Below, piece after piece: positions 9,143 through 23,865 of a DNA stretch of 64,000 nt (position 1 is its first letter; each line of letters begins with the position of its first letter). The DNA is from Pseudomonas fluorescens. GTDB taxonomy: Bacteria > Pseudomonadota > Gammaproteobacteria > Pseudomonadales > Pseudomonadaceae. The stretch covers positions 868,001 through 932,000 of the forward strand of contig NZ_CP038438.1 in NCBI RefSeq assembly GCF_004683905.1. The letters run 5' to 3'. Under the pieces are notes generated by a model that worked only from the letters and a program-made list of their open reading frames with translations, searched no databases and was not told the DNA's origin. The position numbers and the translations under genes were made by a program.

Positions 9143-9158
9143 CTGGTTATTTATACAG
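9143..9158 (-). promoter_or_regulatory. LexA (SOS) box upstream of recN
   Basis: CTGGTTATTTATACAG fits CTG-N10-CAG with an AT-rich centre. It sits 25 bp upstream of the recN start, the usual place for the SOS operator of this gene. Read on the minus strand it gives the better half-site CTGT. Confidence 0.75.
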
Positions 9159-9277
9159 TGTTTTGTTTCAGGCTGACAATGCCCTCGCTTAGCTCGATTT
9201 GCTTGATCCGATCAAATACTTAGTCCGAGCGGGAATGACAAAGCAGCACTTTTTTGTAGGGTTAATCATTGCAGGCC

Positions 9278-9305
9278 CTTGAAGCCTGATTTTGCGGCCC
9301 CATAT
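9278..9305 (+). promoter_or_regulatory. Sigma-32 heat-shock promoter of grpE
   Basis: CTTGAA at 9278-9283 and CCCCATAT at 9298-9305 are separated by 14 nt, a near-perfect match to the RpoH consensus CTTGAAA-N11-16-CCCCATnT. It lies 53 bp upstream of grpE. Confidence 0.85.
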
Positions 9306-9358
9306 ATCGGGGCAGAAGCGCGAGTACAGCTCGCGGACGTAATTGAAAGGAGAATTCT

Positions 9359-9925
9359 ATGGCTGACGAACAGACAGTAGATACGCAAAATCCAGAAGCC
9401 AATCAGGCGCCCGAAACTTCGGGTGACGACCTGGCGACCCGTGTACAAGTGCTCGAAGAGCAGTTGGCCGCCGCGCAGGATCAGTCGCTGCGCGTAGCTG
9501 CCGATCTGCAGAACGTCCGCCGTCGTGCCGAGCAGGATGTCGAGAAGGCGCACAAGTTTGCGCTGGAAAAGTTCGCCGGTGACTTGCTGCCGATCGTTGA
9601 CAGCCTGGAGCGCGGCCTCGAACTGTCGAGCCCGGACGACGAAAGCATCCGTCCGATGCGCGAAGGCATCGAGCTGACCCTGAAAATGTTCCACGACACC
9701 CTCAAGCGTTACCAGCTTGAAGCGATCGATCCGCATGGCGAACCGTTCAATGCCGTTCACCATCAGGCGATGGCCATGCAGGAAAGCGCCGACGTCGAGC
9801 CGAACAGCGTTCTGAAGGTGTTCCAGAAGGGCTACCAGCTCAATGGCCGCCTGTTGCGTCCGGCCATGGTTGTGGTCAGCAAGGCGCCGGCGCCAATTTC
9901 GCCTTCGATTGACGAGAAGGCTTGA
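9359..9925 (+). CDS. grpE: Nucleotide exchange factor GrpE
   Basis: The 188-residue acidic protein has a long N-terminal coiled coil (about 30-85, [20 protein letters not shown]) and the family motif near the C-terminus, [17 protein letters not shown] (about 160-176). GrpE releases ADP from DnaK. AAAGGAGA precedes the ATG. It is the first gene of the grpE-dnaK-dnaJ cluster and sits behind a sigma-32 promoter. Length fits the family (E. coli 197). Confidence 0.97.
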   Translation: MADEQTVDTQNPEANQAPETSGDDLATRVQVLEEQLAAAQDQSLRVAADLQNVRRRAEQDVEKAHKFALEKFAGDLLPIVDSLERGLELSSPDDESIRPMREGIELTLKMFHDTLKRYQLEAIDPHGEPFNAVHHQAMAMQESADVEPNSVLKVFQKGYQLNGRLLRPAMVVVSKAPAPISPSIDEKA

Positions 9926-9949
9926 AATTAGCCGCAAGGCCCCCATTTA
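9921..9949 (+). promoter_or_regulatory. Second sigma-32 promoter, for dnaK
   Basis: CTTGAAA at 9921-9927 (overlapping the grpE stop codon) and CCCCATTTA at 9941-9949 are separated by 13 nt. This matches the RpoH consensus as well as the grpE promoter does. It gives dnaK its own heat-shock start, with a leader of about 70 nt. Confidence 0.8.
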
Positions 9950-10027
9950 GAAGTCAAGCGTTTAAGTATTACCGCAGTTAGCCACCACTGCTGCGGCAAC
10001 AAAATCCAAAGTTTCGGGAGAGTGAAC

Positions 10028-11944
10028 ATGGGCAAAATTATCGGTATCGACCTGGGGACTACCAACTCCTGCGTCTCCGTGCTGGAAAACGGCGTAGCCA
10101 AAGTTATCGAAAACGCCGAAGGCGCGCGTACCACGCCGTCGATCATCGCTTACGCCAACGATGGTGAAATCCTCGTTGGTCAGTCGGCCAAGCGTCAGGC
10201 AGTGACCAACCCGCACAACACCCTGTACGCGGTGAAGCGTCTGATCGGTCGCAAGTTCGACGAAGAAGTCGTACAGAAAGACATCAAGATGGTCCCGTAC
10301 AAAATCGCCAAGGCTGACAACGGCGACGCCTGGGTTGAAGTGAACGGCCAGAAAATGGCGCCGCCACAAATCTCGGCTGAAATTCTGAAGAAGATGAAGA
10401 AGACCGCCGAAGACTACCTCGGCGAGCCTGTGACCGAAGCGGTGATCACCGTTCCGGCCTACTTCAACGACAGCCAGCGTCAGGCGACCAAAGACGCCGG
10501 CCGCATTGCCGGTCTGGACGTTAAACGTATCATCAACGAACCAACCGCAGCTGCTCTGGCTTACGGTATGGACAAGGCCAAGGGCGATCACACCGTGATC
10601 GTTTACGACCTGGGTGGCGGTACTTTCGACGTTTCCGTGATCGAGATCGCTGAAGTTGACGGCGAGCACCAGTTCGAAGTGTTGGCCACCAACGGTGACA
10701 CCTTCCTCGGCGGTGAAGACTTCGACATTCGTCTGATCGACTACCTCGTTGACGAATTCAAGAAAGAAAGCGGCATGAACCTCAAAGGTGACCCGCTGGC
10801 CATGCAGCGCCTGAAAGAAGCCGCTGAGAAAGCCAAGATCGAGCTGTCGTCCGCGCAGTCGACCGACGTCAACCTGCCGTACATCACTGCAGACGCCACC
10901 GGTCCTAAGCACCTGAACGTGAAGATTTCGCGTGCCAAGCTCGAAGCTCTGGTTGAAGACCTGGTTCAGCGCACCATCGAGCCTTGCCGTATCGCTATGA
11001 AAGACGCCGGTATTGACGTTGGCGCGATCAACGACGTGATTCTGGTCGGCGGTCAGACCCGTATGCCGCTGGTACAGAAGCTGGTGACCGATTTCTTCGG
11101 TAAAGAAGCACGTAAAGACGTGAACCCGGACGAAGCGGTTGCCATGGGTGCTGCGATCCAGGGCGCCGTTCTGGCCGGTGACGTGAAAGACGTTCTGCTG
11201 CTCGACGTCAGCCCGCTGACCCTGGGTATCGAAACCATGGGTGGCGTGATGACCGCGCTGATCGAGAAAAACACCACGATTCCTACCAAGAAATCGCAAG
11301 TCTTCTCGACTGCCGACGACAACCAGGGCGCTGTGACCATTCACGTTCTGCAAGGTGAGCGTAAGCAAGCCGCACAGAACAAGTCCCTGGGCAAGTTCGA
11401 CCTGGCCGACATTCCACCAGCTCCACGTGGCGTGCCACAGATCGAAGTGACCTTCGACATCGACGCTAACGGCATTCTGCACGTTGGTGCGAAAGACAAG
11501 GCGACCGGTAAAGAGCAGAAGATCACCATCAAGGCCAACTCCGGTCTGTCGGATGAAGAAATTCAGAAGATGGTTCGCGATGCCGAGCTGAACGCCGAGG
11601 AAGACCGCAAGTTCGCTGAACTGGCTGAATCCCGTAACAAGGGTGACGCACTGGTTCACTCGACTCGCAAAATGGTTACCGAAGCGGGCGACAAGGTCAG
11701 CGCTGAAGAGAAGACCGCGATCGAAGCTGCCGTGGTTGCACTGGAAGCCGCTGTGAAAGGCGACGACAAGGCTGCCATCGAAGCGAAGATCGAAGAGCTG
11801 TCGAAAGTCTCGGCTCCGGTTGCTCAGAAGATGTACGCCGAACAGGCTCAGCCTGCTGAAGGCGCGGCACCGCACGACGAGAAAGCTGAAAAGGCTGACG
11901 ATGTTGTCGATGCCGAGTTCGAAGAAGTCAAAGACCACAAGTAA
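10028..11944 (+). CDS. dnaK: Hsp70 chaperone DnaK
   Basis: This 638-residue Hsp70 starts [18 protein letters not shown]. The nucleotide-binding domain (1-385) has the phosphate loops DLGTTNS and [17 protein letters not shown], the linker [19 protein letters not shown] follows, then the substrate-binding beta domain and helical lid to the acidic tail. The ATG at 10028 is preceded by GGGAG at good distance. A GTG two codons upstream is less likely. It works with DnaJ and GrpE in protein folding and in control of sigma-32. It has its own heat-shock promoter. Confidence 0.99.
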   Translation: MGKIIGIDLGTTNSCVSVLENGVAKVIENAEGARTTPSIIAYANDGEILVGQSAKRQAVTNPHNTLYAVKRLIGRKFDEEVVQKDIKMVPYKIAKADNGDAWVEVNGQKMAPPQISAEILKKMKKTAEDYLGEPVTEAVITVPAYFNDSQRQATKDAGRIAGLDVKRIINEPTAAALAYGMDKAKGDHTVIVYDLGGGTFDVSVIEIAEVDGEHQFEVLATNGDTFLGGEDFDIRLIDYLVDEFKKESGMNLKGDPLAMQRLKEAAEKAKIELSSAQSTDVNLPYITADATGPKHLNVKISRAKLEALVEDLVQRTIEPCRIAMKDAGIDVGAINDVILVGGQTRMPLVQKLVTDFFGKEARKDVNPDEAVAMGAAIQGAVLAGDVKDVLLLDVSPLTLGIETMGGVMTALIEKNTTIPTKKSQVFSTADDNQGAVTIHVLQGERKQAAQNKSLGKFDLADIPPAPRGVPQIEVTFDIDANGILHVGAKDKATGKEQKITIKANSGLSDEEIQKMVRDAELNAEEDRKFAELAESRNKGDALVHSTRKMVTEAGDKVSAEEKTAIEAAVVALEAAVKGDDKAAIEAKIEELSKVSAPVAQKMYAEQAQPAEGAAPHDEKAEKADDVVDAEFEEVKDHK

Positions 11945-11998
11945 GTTGTTGGTCGGCCGGTTGACTGCCTTGCGGCGGTGACTGGTAGGATGTCGCCG

Positions 11999-12018
11999 CG
12001 CGGGAGCTTGCTCCCGCG
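11999..12018. terminator. Hairpin after dnaK
   Basis: CGCGGGAGC, TTG, CTCCCGCG is a strong short hairpin 55 bp after the dnaK stop. No T-run follows, so it may reduce rather than stop read-through into dnaJ. The remaining 220 bp up to dnaJ show no clear promoter or gene. Confidence 0.45.
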
Positions 12019-12241
12019 TTGGCGTATCTGGAATACACGAATTTTTACAGCATGCGACAAGGTTTGCCTGCTGCTGGTATGGCCGGGAATGCTCCTGCTT
12101 TTCGCGCCGCAAGTACCAAAAGAAACAAAGACCAGGATCGTTGAATTGACGTGAGTTGGGTCCGGGCCTGTATTGGGGCTCAACGAGTTTGGCCATCCTC
12201 AGGAGGGGTTTGCCGAACGTCCTCAAGAGTGCAAAAGACTT

Positions 12242-13366
12242 ATGGCAAAGCGTGACTATTACGAAGTATTGGGTGTAGAGCGTGGTTCAAGCGATGCAGA
12301 CCTGAAGAAGGCCTATCGTCGTCTGGCGATGAGGCATCACCCGGACCGTAATCCCGATGACAAAGCGTCGGAAGAACTGTTCAAAGAGGCCAACGAGGCC
12401 TACGAAGTATTGTCCGATTCGAGCAAGCGCGCGGCGTACGACCAGTACGGTCATGCTGGCGTCGACCCAAGCATGGGTGGCGGTGGCGCCGGTTTCGGCG
12501 GGCAGAACTTCTCCGACATCTTTGGCGATGTCTTCAGTGACTTCTTCGGTGGCGGTCGTGGCGGTTCCCGTGGCGGCGCCCAGCGCGGCAGCGATCTGCG
12601 CTACACCCTGGAGCTGAATCTGGAAGAAGCGGTGCGCGGCACTACCGTGAATATCCGCGTTCCGACACTGGTCAATTGCAAGCCATGCGATGGTTCCGGT
12701 GCGAAGAAAGGCTCGTCGCCATCAACCTGCCCGACCTGCGGCGGCATCGGCCAGGTGCGTATGCAGCAGGGCTTCTTCTCGGTGCAGCAGACCTGCCCGC
12801 GCTGCCATGGCCAAGGCAAGATCATTTCCGATCCGTGCGATTCCTGCCACGGCGACGGTCGCGTCGAAGAGTACAAGACCCTGTCGGTGAAGGTGCCGGC
12901 TGGCGTTGATACCGGCGACCGCATTCGTCTGTCTGGCGAGGGCGAGGCGGGCACCCAGGGCGGCCCGACCGGCGACCTGTACGTGGTGATCAACGTGCGC
13001 GAACACGACATCTTCCAGCGCGATGGCAAACATCTGTTCTGCGAAGTGCCGATCAGCTTTGTTGATGCGGCGCTCGGCGGCGAGCTGGAAATCCCGACCC
13101 TCGACGGTCGCGTCAAACTGAAAATCCCTGAAGGCACCCAGACCGGCAAGCAGTTCCGTGTACGCGGCAAAGGCGTGGCGCCGGTGCGGGGCGGTGGTGC
13201 GGGCGACTTGATGTGCCGTGTAGCGGTCGAGACCCCGGTCAATCTGAATCGTCGTCAGCGCGAATTGCTCGAAGAGTTCCGCAGCTCGCTGGCGGATGAC
13301 AACAGTCACTCGCCAAAAACCACCGGTTGGTTCGATGGCGTGAAGCGCTTCTTCGGCGATCTGTAA
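12242..13366 (+). CDS. dnaJ: Hsp40 co-chaperone DnaJ
   Basis: The 374-residue protein has the J domain (1-70, HPD at 33-35), a Gly-rich region (about 75-115), four CxxCxGxG zinc repeats ([32 protein letters not shown]; about 145-210) and the C-terminal substrate domains. It stimulates DnaK ATPase and hands over unfolded clients. I chose the ATG at 12242, giving [19 protein letters not shown] 69 bp upstream would add residues not seen in the family. dapB follows after only 9 bp. Confidence 0.98.
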   Translation: MAKRDYYEVLGVERGSSDADLKKAYRRLAMRHHPDRNPDDKASEELFKEANEAYEVLSDSSKRAAYDQYGHAGVDPSMGGGGAGFGGQNFSDIFGDVFSDFFGGGRGGSRGGAQRGSDLRYTLELNLEEAVRGTTVNIRVPTLVNCKPCDGSGAKKGSSPSTCPTCGGIGQVRMQQGFFSVQQTCPRCHGQGKIISDPCDSCHGDGRVEEYKTLSVKVPAGVDTGDRIRLSGEGEAGTQGGPTGDLYVVINVREHDIFQRDGKHLFCEVPISFVDAALGGELEIPTLDGRVKLKIPEGTQTGKQFRVRGKGVAPVRGGGAGDLMCRVAVETPVNLNRRQRELLEEFRSSLADDNSHSPKTTGWFDGVKRFFGDL

Positions 13367-14182
<816 letters not shown>

Positions 14183-14195
14183 TTGACTGTTTTAC

Positions 14196-14227
14196 CCAGC
14201 GCAAACGCCCGGTTTGCGCTGGTTTTT
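14196..14227 (+). terminator. dapB terminator
   Basis: An 11-bp stem (CCAGCGCAAAC, 14196-14206, with GTTTGCGCTGG, 14212-14222) is followed directly by TTTTT. This is a textbook intrinsic terminator. Confidence 0.9.
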
Positions 14228-14356
14228 CTACACCGCGCGACGGCCTGTCGCATTCTCCGGCCTTTTAGGCTCTTTAGCGGTGGACCAAAAAAGCCTTTTT
14301 CTGTAAGCTACAGCTTTAGTGTGTCCACTAAAAGCGCGCAGAATAATTCAGTGAAG

Positions 14357-14395
14357 AAGCGGGGTGACGTGTCCATACGTCACTCCGCTTTTTTA
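14357..14395 (+). promoter_or_regulatory. Terminator-like hairpin in the carA leader (candidate attenuator)
   Basis: AAGCGGGGTGACGT (14357-14370) pairs with ACGTCACTCCGCTT (14377-14390), and TTTT follows. The hairpin ends about 45 bp upstream of the carA start, inside the expected mRNA leader, so it could terminate transcription conditionally. Pyrimidine and arginine control of carAB is known in pseudomonads. That this hairpin takes part is my inference. Confidence 0.55.
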
Positions 14396-14439
14396 CAACC
14401 TGCGATTGCCCTTTCATGCGTTATTTACGGGAGGTCTTC

Positions 14440-15576
14440 TTGACTAAGCCAGCCATACTCGCCCTTGCTGATGGCAGCATTTTTCGCGGCGAAGCCATTG
14501 GAGCCGACGGTCAAACCGTTGGTGAGGTGGTGTTCAACACCGCAATGACCGGCTATCAGGAAATCCTTACCGATCCTTCCTACGCCCAACAGATCGTTAC
14601 CCTGACTTACCCGCACATCGGCAACACCGGCACCACGCCGGAAGACGCCGAGTCTGACCGCGTATGGTCCGCTGGCCTGGTCATCCGTGACCTGCCGCTG
14701 GTAGCGAGCAACTGGCGTAACACGATGTCCCTGTCCGACTACCTGAAAGCCAACAATGTTGTGGCAATCGCTGGTATCGATACTCGTCGCCTGACCCGCA
14801 TCCTGCGTGAAAAAGGCGCACAGAACGGCTGCATCATGGCCGGCGACAACATCTCCGAAGAAGCTGCAATTGCCGCTGCGCAAGGCTTCCCGGGCCTGAA
14901 GGGCATGGATCTGGCGAAAGTCGTCAGCACCAAGGAAAAGTACGAATGGCGCTCCACTGTCTGGGACTTGAAGACCGACAGCCACGCGACCATCGAAGCG
15001 TCCGAGTTGCCGTACCACGTGGTTGCCTACGACTACGGCGTCAAACTGAACATCCTGCGCATGCTGGTCGAGCGCGGCTGCCGCGTGACCGTGGTGCCGG
15101 CGCAAACCCCGGCTGCCGATGTGCTGGCACTCAAGCCGGACGGCGTGTTTCTGTCCAACGGCCCTGGTGACCCGGAGCCTTGCGACTACGCGATCAAGGC
15201 GATCAAGGAAGTGCTGGAAACCGAAATTCCGGTCTTCGGCATCTGCCTCGGTCACCAGCTGCTGGCTCTGGCCTCCGGCGCCAAGACCCTGAAAATGGGC
15301 CATGGCCACCACGGTGCCAACCACCCGGTGCAGGATCTGGACACTGGCGTTGTGATGATCACCAGCCAGAACCACGGTTTCGCGGTTGACGAAGCGACCC
15401 TGCCGGCCAACGTGCGTGCGATCCACAAGTCGCTGTTCGACGGCACCCTGCAAGGCATCGAGCGCACTGACAAGAGCGCGTTCAGCTTCCAGGGCCACCC
15501 TGAAGCGAGCCCGGGCCCGAACGATGTGGCGCCCCTGTTCGACCGCTTCATCAACGAGATGGCCAAGCGACGCTAA
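14440..15576 (+). CDS. carA: Carbamoyl-phosphate synthase small (glutaminase) subunit
   Basis: The 378-residue protein supplies ammonia from glutamine to CarB for carbamoyl phosphate, used in arginine and pyrimidine synthesis. The class I amidotransferase triad is at C269 (GICLGHQLL), H353 and E355 (GHPEASPGP), the same numbers as in E. coli. I chose a TTG start at 14440 because GGGAGG lies 5 nt upstream and the N-terminus becomes [12 protein letters not shown] as in relatives. An ATG 24 bp earlier has no ribosome site. A leader hairpin upstream suggests attenuation. Confidence 0.97.
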   Translation: MTKPAILALADGSIFRGEAIGADGQTVGEVVFNTAMTGYQEILTDPSYAQQIVTLTYPHIGNTGTTPEDAESDRVWSAGLVIRDLPLVASNWRNTMSLSDYLKANNVVAIAGIDTRRLTRILREKGAQNGCIMAGDNISEEAAIAAAQGFPGLKGMDLAKVVSTKEKYEWRSTVWDLKTDSHATIEASELPYHVVAYDYGVKLNILRMLVERGCRVTVVPAQTPAADVLALKPDGVFLSNGPGDPEPCDYAIKAIKEVLETEIPVFGICLGHQLLALASGAKTLKMGHGHHGANHPVQDLDTGVVMITSQNHGFAVDEATLPANVRAIHKSLFDGTLQGIERTDKSAFSFQGHPEASPGPNDVAPLFDRFINEMAKRR

Positions 15577-15600
15577 GCGTTCGCCTTGAGACTGTAGCGA

Positions 15601-15648
15601 GAAGCCCTCGAGGGCGGCCCCGACACCGGTGGCGCCCCTCAGGGCTTC
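15601..15648. other. Stable hairpin between carA and carB
   Basis: GAAGCCCT (15601-15608) pairs with AGGGCTTC (15641-15648), with more GC pairing inside. The 126-bp gap has no gene. From memory, P. aeruginosa has an extra gene at this place (carA-orf-carB). The hairpin may protect or separate the two messages. Confidence 0.4.
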
Positions 15649-15702
15649 AGAAATCGATCAAGACGGCTTGCCGACTGACCTGCGGATTTGAGTGACAAAC
15701 CC

Positions 15703-18920
<3,218 letters not shown>

Positions 18921-18924
<4 letters not shown>

Positions 18925-19397
18925 TCAAATACCCAATGACCGTCCAGGGCGCGAAAGCCCTGGAAGAAGAACACGCTCACCTGACCAAGGTCGTTCGTCC
19001 AAAGCTCAGCCAGGACATCGGTACGGCTCGCGAGTTGGGTGACCTGAAGGAAAACGCTGAATACCATGCCGCCCGCGAACAGCAAGGCATGGTCGAGGCG
19101 CGGATCCGTGACATCGAAGGCCGGATTCAGAATCAGGTCATCATCGACGTCACGACTATTCCGCACACCGGCAAAGTGATCTTCGGTACTACCGTCGAAA
19201 TCGCCAACGTCGAGACTGATGAGAGCGTCACTTACCACATCGTGGGTGAGGATGAGGCTGACTTCAAACTCGGCAAGATTTCGGTCGGCTCACCATTGGC
19301 CCGTGCCTTGATCGGCAAGGAAGAGGGTGATGTGGTCGCCGTGAAAACGCCGAGTGGCGTTATCGAGTACGAGATTGTCGAAGTCCGTCACATCTGA
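18921..19397 (+). CDS. greA: Transcription elongation factor GreA
   Basis: The 158-residue protein has an N-terminal coiled coil (about 1-75, with [20 protein letters not shown] at the acidic tip) and an FKBP-like C-terminal domain ([16 protein letters not shown], about 118-133). GreA enters the secondary channel of RNA polymerase and triggers cleavage of backtracked RNA. The ATG overlaps the carB stop (ATGA), so it is coupled to carAB. This carA-carB-greA organisation is known from P. aeruginosa. Confidence 0.97.
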
Positions 19398-19402
19398 AGG
19401 CA

Positions 19403-19425
19403 GGCGCCCGCTACGTGCGGGCGCC
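19403..19425 (+). other. Perfect hairpin abutting a start codon
   Basis: GGCGCCCGC (19403-19411) and GCGGGCGCC (19417-19425) form a 9-bp all-GC stem with loop TACGT, ending right before the ATG at 19426. It occupies the place of a Shine-Dalgarno site. No T-run follows, so it is not a classic greA terminator. Confidence 0.6.
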
Positions 19426-19830
19426 ATGCTTTGGCAGCTGACCCAGATGTTGTGGGTCGGCGGCTTCTGGTTGATACATCTCGGTTTGCGACCGGTGTTG
19501 GGCAAGATTGGCCTGGCACCGTTGCTGATCGATGAAGTTGCCGATGCATTCGAAGTGCCGGTGGCGGGTTTTGCCGCGGCATGCGTGATTTTTCAGGCTT
19601 TGGTGCTGGTACAGGCCGATGGCCTTGCCAGTCTATGGCGGGATTTTCGCGGGCAGGTGTTGCTGATGGCGTTGTATGCGTGTGCGATGTTTATTGCAGT
19701 GCGTGTCGGCTGGCCGCAAGCGCAGCGCTGGCAGGAATTCAGTTTTCTGCTGTTGGGCTTCTCCGGTGTGGTGTTGGTGTTGCAACCACTGCCGGGATGG
19801 AGTGGCAGGGTGCGCGAAGCACACCCTTGA
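19426..19830 (+). CDS. Small integral membrane protein, DUF4149-like
   Basis: This 134-residue hydrophobic protein has about four membrane segments (around residues 5-25, 45-65, 75-95 and 100-120) and starts MLWQLTQMLWVGGFWLIHLG. The pattern resembles the DUF4149 family, whose function is unknown. Similar proteins follow greA in other pseudomonads, as I remember. The start is uncertain: the ATG at 19426 directly follows a strong hairpin with no ribosome site, and in-frame TTG or GTG codons inside the end of greA could serve instead. It converges with yhbY with a 9-bp gap. Confidence 0.7.
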   Translation: MLWQLTQMLWVGGFWLIHLGLRPVLGKIGLAPLLIDEVADAFEVPVAGFAAACVIFQALVLVQADGLASLWRDFRGQVLLMALYACAMFIAVRVGWPQAQRWQEFSFLLLGFSGVVLVLQPLPGWSGRVREAHP

Positions 19831-19839
19831 CCCCTGTCA

Positions 19840-20148
19840 TCACTTGAAGCGATGAACGTTCGACAGCTGCTTGTTGACGCTGAAGTTCTTGCGATAAACC
19901 AGTGCCATCTTGCCGATGACCTGTACCAGGTCAGCCTTGCCAACCTTGCACAGTTCTGCAATGTGCGCCAGGCGCGACTCGCGATCGAGGATGTTGAGCT
20001 TGATCTTGATCAGCTCGTGATCCGCCAGGGCGCGTTCAAGTTCGGCTAATACACCTTCAGTCAGACCGTTGTCCGCCACCGTCAAAACTGGTTTCAGGTG
20101 GTGGCCAATGGATTTGTACTGTTTCTTCTGCTCTGGAGTGAGCGGCAT
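19840..20148 (-). CDS. yhbY: Ribosome assembly RNA-binding protein YhbY
   Basis: The 102-residue protein is a single CRM domain. It has the conserved GHHLKPVLTVADNGLTEGVL (about 15-34) and HELIKIKLNI (about 44-53), and the RNA-binding loop near VGKADLVQVIGKMALVYRK. It associates with pre-50S ribosomal subunits. It is divergent from rlmE, another 50S assembly gene, with a palindromic promoter region between them. Confidence 0.93.
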   Translation of the reverse strand: MPLTPEQKKQYKSIGHHLKPVLTVADNGLTEGVLAELERALADHELIKIKLNILDRESRLAHIAELCKVGKADLVQVIGKMALVYRKNFSVNKQLSNVHRFK

Positions 20149-20151
20149 AAT

Positions 20152-20194
20152 CTGACCCTTTCGTCTGGATTCTGTAAAATGGCGGCCATTTTAC
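20152..20194. promoter_or_regulatory. Palindromic promoter region between yhbY and rlmE
   Basis: GTAAAATGGC (20174-20183), G, GCCATTTTAC (20185-20194) is a perfect 10-bp inverted repeat. Each arm holds TAAAAT, usable as a -10 box. On the plus strand CTGACC at 20152-20157 stands 17 nt before TAAAAT (20175-20180), a good sigma-70 spacing for rlmE. The minus-strand -35 for yhbY is less clear. The palindrome could also be an operator. Confidence 0.55.
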
Positions 20195-20249
20195 CCGAGG
20201 GTTCGTGGATCCGCCCAATTAATCACGACCCTAATCATCGAGGTGCCCA

Positions 20250-20879
20250 ATGGCGCGTTCCAAGACAAGCCTTGGTTGGCTGAAACGACATGTCAACGAT
20301 CCTTATGTGAAGCAGGCGCAGAAGGATGGCTACCGTTCGCGTGCAAGTTACAAGCTTCTGGAGATCCAGGAGAAATACAAGCTGATCCGTTCCGGCATGA
20401 GCGTTGTCGACCTGGGCGCAGCGCCCGGCGGCTGGTCGCAGGTCACCAGCCGGCTGATTGGCGGTCAGGGGCGTCTGATCGCTTCGGACATTCTGGAAAT
20501 GGACAGCATCCCGGACGTTACCTTCATTCAGGGTGACTTCACCGAGGACGAAGTGCTCGCGCGAATCCTTGAGGCCGTGGGTAATTCGCAGGTGGACCTT
20601 GTGATTTCCGATATGGCCCCCAATATGAGTGGTACGCCTGAAGTGGATATGCCGAAAGCCATGTTCCTTTGCGAACTGGCGCTTGATCTGGCGGAACGGA
20701 TACTCAAGCCGGGTGGCAATTTCGTGATCAAGATCTTTCAGGGTGAAGGTTTCGATGTTTACCTGAAGGATGCTCGCAAGAAATTCGACAAGATCCAGAT
20801 GATCAAGCCGGATTCTTCCCGAGGCAGCTCCCGCGAGCAATATATGCTGGCTTGGGGTTACCGCGGTGGTAACGAGTAA
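20250..20879 (+). CDS. rlmE: 23S rRNA (uridine-2'-O)-methyltransferase RlmE (FtsJ/RrmJ)
   Basis: The 209-residue protein has the SAM-binding motif [14 protein letters not shown] (about 52-65) and the K-D-K-E catalytic set (K near residue 38, D in DMAPNMSG near 124, K in [10 protein letters not shown] near 164, E near the C-terminus). It 2'-O-methylates U2552 of 23S rRNA late in 50S assembly and is heat-inducible in E. coli. ftsH follows after 193 bp, the usual rlmE-ftsH pairing. Confidence 0.97.
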   Translation: MARSKTSLGWLKRHVNDPYVKQAQKDGYRSRASYKLLEIQEKYKLIRSGMSVVDLGAAPGGWSQVTSRLIGGQGRLIASDILEMDSIPDVTFIQGDFTEDEVLARILEAVGNSQVDLVISDMAPNMSGTPEVDMPKAMFLCELALDLAERILKPGGNFVIKIFQGEGFDVYLKDARKKFDKIQMIKPDSSRGSSREQYMLAWGYRGGNE

Positions 20880-21072
20880 AACGAGGTTTTTTGCCGGGGC
20901 GATAGGTTTTTCGTATTTTGCCCCGCGTGCATAAGCGAATATTGTGTAGAAAGTGTTTCACAAAGGGTTACAGACGGCGCCTGCCAGAGTTGTAGGTAAT
21001 GTAGTAAGTTAGGCCGGTGAATATCATGCGAAGCGCGCGCCAGTAGCGGAGCTTGCTTCAGAGGGTAGTTAA

Positions 21073-22989
<1,917 letters not shown>

Positions 22990-22997
22990 GGCTTGAA

Positions 22998-23849
22998 ATG
23001 ACTTCTGTACAGTCCCTGACCCGGTTGCCTTGCGGCAACCGGGTTCTTGATTTGGCCCAGACGCATGTCATGGGTATTCTCAATGTCACTCCCGATTCCT
23101 TTTCCGACGGTGGCCGATACAACCAGCTCGACGTGGCCTTGCGTCACGCCGAGGCCATGGTGGCTGCTGGTGCGACGCTGATCGATGTCGGCGGCGAATC
23201 GACCCGGCCTGGCGCTCGAGCGGTTTCGCCGTTGGAAGAGTTGGAGCGCGTAGCTCCGATCGTGGAGTTGATCAATCGCGAGCTGGATGTGGTCATCTCG
23301 GTCGATACTTCGACGCCAGCGGTGATGCGTGAAACGGCGCGCCTGGGTGCCGGGTTGATCAATGATGTGCGCTCGCTGCGCCGCGATGGCGCGCTGGATG
23401 CCGCGGCCGCGACCGGGTTGCCGGTCTGCCTGATGCACATGCTCGGCGAGCCGGGTGACATGCAGGACAATCCGCATTATCAGGACGTTACCCGGGAAGT
23501 GGGTGAGTTTCTGGCAGAGCGCATGACTCAATGTGCGGCGGCGGGTATTCCTGCCGAACGGATCATTCTTGATCCCGGTTTCGGTTTCGCGAAAACCCTG
23601 CAGCACAATCTAAGCTTGTTCAAGCATATGGAAGCCCTGCATGCGCTGGGGCGTCCGCTATTGGTTGGTGTCTCACGCAAAAGCATGATTGGCCACGCAT
23701 TGAACCGCCTCGTGGGTGAGCGTCTTTATGGTGGTCTGGCTCTCGCAGCACTCGCGTCGGTTAAAGGAGCGCGTATATTGCGCGTCCATGATGTGGCGGA
23801 AACGGTAGACGTGGTGCGCATGCTCGCGGCCGTGGAATCAGCCGAATAA
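22998..23849 (+). CDS. folP: Dihydropteroate synthase
   Basis: The 283-residue TIM-barrel enzyme joins p-aminobenzoate to dihydropterin pyrophosphate in folate synthesis and is the sulfonamide target. It shows both family signatures, [15 protein letters not shown] (about 31-45) and [11 protein letters not shown] (about 62-72), plus GVSRKSMIG near residue 228. Length is typical (E. coli 282). It sits in the conserved ftsH-folP-glmM series and is translated from an ATG 8 bp after ftsH. Confidence 0.97.
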   Translation: MTSVQSLTRLPCGNRVLDLAQTHVMGILNVTPDSFSDGGRYNQLDVALRHAEAMVAAGATLIDVGGESTRPGARAVSPLEELERVAPIVELINRELDVVISVDTSTPAVMRETARLGAGLINDVRSLRRDGALDAAAATGLPVCLMHMLGEPGDMQDNPHYQDVTREVGEFLAERMTQCAAAGIPAERIILDPGFGFAKTLQHNLSLFKHMEALHALGRPLLVGVSRKSMIGHALNRLVGERLYGGLALAALASVKGARILRVHDVAETVDVVRMLAAVESAE

Positions 23850-23865
23850 GAATGATGGAGCACTT

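Noticed and set aside
9962..12226. 754-codon open frame opposite dnaK
   Set aside because: Codon bias of dnaK keeps the reverse frame open. The translation has no recognisable domain.
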